From contig CAMALN010000039.1 of the NCBI GenBank assembly GCA_945836565.1, positions 1 to 10,777 of the forward strand: DNA of 10,777 nucleotides. The letters are read 5' to 3'. The notes under the pieces were generated by a model. The model was not told the origin of the DNA and ran no database searches. It saw only the letters and a list, made by a program, of their open reading frames with translations. A program made the translations under genes and the position numbers. This document shows positions 8,109 to 10,777 of the stretch, piece after piece. The stretch is from an uncultured Lachnospiraceae bacterium. Its GTDB lineage: Bacteria > Bacillota > Clostridia > Lachnospirales > Lachnospiraceae. The stretch's first letter is position 1; the number at the start of each line of letters is the position of its first letter.

Positions 8109-9947
8109 ATGTGTGGAATAGCCGGATATTATGATCCCAAAGCTGATTTTTCTGCTGATTTGAAAAAGAATCTATATATTCTGGAAAACATGATAAAAAG
8201 CATGAAAATGCGTGGTCCTGACGATGATAATTTTCGAATTATCAATAACTGCTGCCTCGCACACACGCGACTTTCCATAATAGACCTTGAAATGGGTAAG
8301 CAGCCCATGCAGATAAACTATAACGAAAACACATATCATATCATTTTTAATGGTGAAATATATAACCAGCTGGATATAAAGAAGGAGCTGATAAGCAGCG
8401 GTTACAGCTTCAGTACAAAATCCGACGTAGAGATAATATTAAAGGCCTTTATTCATTGGGGAATATGCTTTGCCAAACGTCTGGACGGTATCTTTGCTAT
8501 AGCAATTTATGACGAAAGCCTTAAGACGCTTTACCTCATACGTGATCAGTTTGGTATAAAGCCATTATATTATACCAGAAACAAGGATACTCTCATATTC
8601 GCATCAAGAATAGATACCCTGTTTGAATATCCGGGTATACGTCCATTCATAGATTTCTCAAGCTTTAATGAGATTTTTACGCTTGGACCTTCGAAGACTT
8701 ACGGCAAGGGAGTATTCAAAAATATATGTGAGGTTCTTCCCGGAGAATATATCATATATTCCCCACAAGGTATCATAAAGCAAAAATATTACAGACTTCA
8801 CAGTGCTCCGCATACAGATACCACAGAAGAAACCATCGAGAAGACAGCTTGCCTTCTTGAAAAGAGCATCAAATCACAGATGATATCTGATGTTCCGATA
8901 TGCACCTTCTTATCAGGGGGTATAGATTCATCTTACGTAAGCTCAGTATGCGCATCCTGCATGGATACACCTCTTTCTACCTTTTCCTTTGACTTTGAAG
9001 GAAATGATACGTATTTTGAGGCAAATTCCTTTCAGGTGTCACAAGACAGACCTTACATCGATTGCATGGTAGAATATCTCGGTTCCAATCACACCTATTT
9101 GTACTGTGATTCTAAAACCCAGGCTGATATGCTCTATGATTCAGTCGATGCAAGATGTCTTCCTACTATGGCTGATATAGATTCCTCACTTCAATATTTC
9201 TGTGGACAGGTAAGCAAAAGTCATAAGTGTGTCCTTACAGGGGAATGTGCGGACGAAATATTCGGTGGTTATCCATGGTTTCACAGAAAGGAGCTTTTGG
9301 ACTGCGGAGGCTTTCCATGGATACGTGAGCTAAGCTTCAGAAAATCTCTTCTCAACCCTGAATTCGTAGGTGCACTTAATATGGATAGATATCTGAAGCG
9401 TGCTTACGATTCCTGTGTATCCGAGGTCGAGATTTTGCCCGAGGAATCCGAAACTGATAGAAACAGAAGGATAATATCATATATCAATATCAGATATTTT
9501 ATGCAGACGCTTCTCGACAGGATGGACAGATGCTCTATGGCATACGGACTCGAGGCACGCGTACCATTCGCAAACACAAAGCTTATAGACTATGTATATA
9601 ATGTTCCATGGGACATAAAGTGCCTGGGTGGTACTCCTAAAGGACTGCTTAGAAGGGCGGCATCCAGATATCTTCCCGAACAGATTATGAACCGACCGAA
9701 AAATCCTTATCCGAAAACGTATAATCCATCATACGAGAATATATTAAGGGAACGTTTACTTGAGGTGATACACGATTCATCTTCACCGATTATAAGCTAC
9801 CTTAATATAGAGAACGTAACACGCTTTATAAATTCTCCTAAGGAATACGGCAAACCGTGGTATGGTCAGCTTATGGCTGAGCCACAAATGCTTGCATATT
9901 TGCTTCAGGTAAACTACTGGATGAAAAAATATTCACTTTCTCTCTAA
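8109..9947 (+). CDS. asnB: Glutamine-hydrolysing asparagine synthetase family protein (AsnB)
   Basis: The N-terminal class II glutamine amidotransferase domain (about 1-210) begins with the catalytic Cys2 exposed after Met removal (MCGIAG). Arg54, Asn81-Gly-Glu83 and Asp106 match the glutamine-binding residues of E. coli AsnB. The C-terminal ATP-pyrophosphatase domain (about 240-600) has the SGGIDSS loop (269-275), GECADEIFGG (378-387) and Lys511 in PKGLLR. All catalytic elements seem present. At 612 residues it is longer than E. coli AsnB (about 554) and near the lengths of the B. subtilis AsnB/AsnO type. That long class includes both asparagine synthetases and enzymes that amidate meso-diaminopimelate in peptidoglycan, so the acceptor is uncertain. 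The ribosome binding site is weak (GAG at 8100-8102). The gene stands alone, divergent from the L,D-transpeptidase operon and convergent with dpaB, and ends at a terminator. Confidence 0.93.
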   Translation: MCGIAGYYDPKADFSADLKKNLYILENMIKSMKMRGPDDDNFRIINNCCLAHTRLSIIDLEMGKQPMQINYNENTYHIIFNGEIYNQLDIKKELISSGYSFSTKSDVEIILKAFIHWGICFAKRLDGIFAIAIYDESLKTLYLIRDQFGIKPLYYTRNKDTLIFASRIDTLFEYPGIRPFIDFSSFNEIFTLGPSKTYGKGVFKNICEVLPGEYIIYSPQGIIKQKYYRLHSAPHTDTTEETIEKTACLLEKSIKSQMISDVPICTFLSGGIDSSYVSSVCASCMDTPLSTFSFDFEGNDTYFEANSFQVSQDRPYIDCMVEYLGSNHTYLYCDSKTQADMLYDSVDARCLPTMADIDSSLQYFCGQVSKSHKCVLTGECADEIFGGYPWFHRKELLDCGGFPWIRELSFRKSLLNPEFVGALNMDRYLKRAYDSCVSEVEILPEESETDRNRRIISYINIRYFMQTLLDRMDRCSMAYGLEARVPFANTKLIDYVYNVPWDIKCLGGTPKGLLRRAASRYLPEQIMNRPKNPYPKTYNPSYENILRERLLEVIHDSSSPIISYLNIENVTRFINSPKEYGKPWYGQLMAEPQMLAYLLQVNYWMKKYSLSL

Positions 9948-9963
9948 AGGCTTTCTTTGAATC

Positions 9964-10005
9964 AAAAAAGGTCACCTCATTAACTGAAGTGACCTTATAT
10001 TTTTT
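9964..10005. terminator. Bidirectional terminator between asnB and dpaB
   Basis: AAGGTCAC (9968-9975) pairs with GTGACCTT (9989-9996). A further three pairs (TCA/TGA) follow inside one mismatch, closing a TTAAC loop. Six T residues follow on the plus strand (10000-10005), and the A-run 9964-9969 gives six T residues on the minus strand. The hairpin can therefore stop both asnB and the convergent dpaAB transcripts. Confidence 0.88.
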
Positions 10006-10023
10006 ATAGGATATTCTCTGAAG

Positions 10024-10602
10024 CTAGCACAATACAGGCTCTATCTGTACACCTTCTATTGCATACAGAATCGTCTGTTCTATCATGCTCATATCCGCAA
10101 CCAGCGAATTCGGTTTCTTTATATAATCATCCTGTCTGAATGGCACAAAATATATATTCTTATAATTCATTAATTTACCTATATTCGTAAAATTGATTCC
10201 CAAACCATCATTTGTGGATACCGCAATCACGACCGGTTTATTATTCCTAAGATGTGCCTTTATCGCCATAAGCACCGGCGTATCCACGATACCGTTTGCA
10301 AGCTTCGCAAGCGTATTTCCCGTACACGGTGCCGCAACTATCACATCAAGAAATGCCTTAGGTCCTATAGGCTCAGCCTCCTGTATGGTTTTTATGCCGG
10401 ATTTTTTTGTAATCTCACACACCTCATCGACAAAATCCTTCGCTTTCGTAAATCTATTATCACAATTATAGGAATTGAACGAAAAAATCGGTGTCACATC
10501 GGCACCTTCATCTATCAATTTCTTAATCTGCAATTTGATTTTATCAAAAGTACAAAAAGAGCCCGAAATGGCAAAACCCACATTGCACCCTGATAAAGTC
10601 AT
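10024..10602 (-). CDS. dpaB: Dipicolinate synthase subunit B (flavoprotein subunit)
   Basis: With DpaA, this protein makes dipicolinic acid, the calcium chelator of the spore core, from the early diaminopimelate/lysine pathway intermediate; in sporulating bacteria this occurs in the mother cell. The 192 residues match the whole SpoVFB/DpaB pattern: GFAISGSFCTFDK near the N terminus (about 9-21), EAEPIGP (about 75-81), the flavoprotein motif PCTGNTLAKLANGI (about 92-105), VVIAVSTNDGLG (about 124-135), NIYFVPFRQDD and a C-terminal helix. Length is close to the B. subtilis protein (about 200). Start: ATG at 10602 with AGAGGT upstream. It follows dpaA after 17 bases, as in the spoVF operon. No asd, dapG or dapA gene follows, unlike B. 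subtilis; the operon ends at the shared terminator. The alternative name is spoVFB. Confidence 0.95.
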   Translation of the reverse strand: MTLSGCNVGFAISGSFCTFDKIKLQIKKLIDEGADVTPIFSFNSYNCDNRFTKAKDFVDEVCEITKKSGIKTIQEAEPIGPKAFLDVIVAAPCTGNTLAKLANGIVDTPVLMAIKAHLRNNKPVVIAVSTNDGLGINFTNIGKLMNYKNIYFVPFRQDDYIKKPNSLVADMSMIEQTILYAIEGVQIEPVLC

Positions 10603-10620
10603 AATACTACCTCTATATTA

Positions 10621-10777
10621 TTATAATGTTTCAAGAATATACGAAGCTATGATATTACCGGCCTCCTTAGGATAATACATACCCGGAATTCCAAGAATAA
10701 GCTTCGCATTTATCCCTTTTTTAATGCAATAAGAAAAATCGGTTCCTCCCGGCTTTGAAGCAAGATCATATATATTC
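10621..10777 (-). CDS. dpaA: Dipicolinate synthase subunit A, C-terminal end (partial)
   Basis: An open frame enters from the right edge and ends with TAA at 10623-10621, giving 51 residues. They read IYDLASKPGGTDF near the start, then KKGINAKLILGIPGMYYPK, and end at ETL. The YDLAS-PGGTDF and GIPG patterns are typical of the C terminus of DpaA/SpoVFA, the dehydrogenase-like subunit. Its position directly before dpaB supports the call. The start and N-terminal Rossmann domain lie outside the window. The alternative name is spoVFA. Confidence 0.88.
   Translation of the reverse strand, partial: NIYDLASKPGGTDFSYCIKKGINAKLILGIPGMYYPKEAGNIIASYILETL

Noticed and set aside
10193..10593. Plus-strand open frames opposite dpaB
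   Set aside because: They are antisense to an intact, recognisable dpaB and lack a ribosome binding site.

Overview
The window reads as chromosomal DNA from an endospore-forming, anaerobe-type member of the Clostridia, most likely a Lachnospiraceae relative. The reasons are A/T-rich DNA with strong GGAGG-type ribosome binding sites, a DpaA/DpaB pair for spore dipicolinate, a short MetH of about 800 residues, a class I ketol-acid reductoisomerase and a PG_binding_4/YkuD L,D-transpeptidase. The taxon is inferred from protein style only. I see no rRNA, tRNA, CRISPR, prophage or insertion sequence, and no gene-free stretch over 300 bases.

Layout. At the left edge (1-506, minus) is the 5' part of a membrane protein with an anti-sigma-type zinc finger. 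It is separated from the rest by the ilvC terminator (531-564). From 575 to about 7941 six minus-strand genes follow one another closely. In transcription order they are a membrane-anchored metallophosphoesterase, an L,D-transpeptidase, a trimeric-type purine nucleoside phosphorylase, a cobalamin-dependent methionine synthase without its reactivation domain, the acetolactate synthase regulatory subunit (ilvN) and ketol-acid reductoisomerase (ilvC). Gaps are 12-19 bases between the first four genes, then 52 and 69 bases. The gap before ilvC carries a plausible separate promoter with a palindrome over its -35 region.

A divergent intergenic region (7942-8108) appears to hold promoters for both the metallophosphoesterase operon and the plus-strand asnB (8109-9947), with three tandem 9-base units between them. 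asnB ends at a hairpin with T-runs on both sides, which can also serve the convergent dpaA-dpaB operon entering from the right edge (10024-10777, minus).

How the genes fit together. IlvN and IlvC belong to valine/isoleucine synthesis, MetH to methionine and one-carbon metabolism, and PNP to purine salvage. The L,D-transpeptidase cross-links peptidoglycan. DpaAB makes spore dipicolinate from a precursor shared with diaminopimelate synthesis. AsnB is of the long class that includes both asparagine synthetases and enzymes that amidate diaminopimelate in peptidoglycan. Its divergent pairing with an L,D-transpeptidase operon makes the second role worth testing. I found no wholly unknown multi-gene system; the most interesting points concern gene context and regulation.
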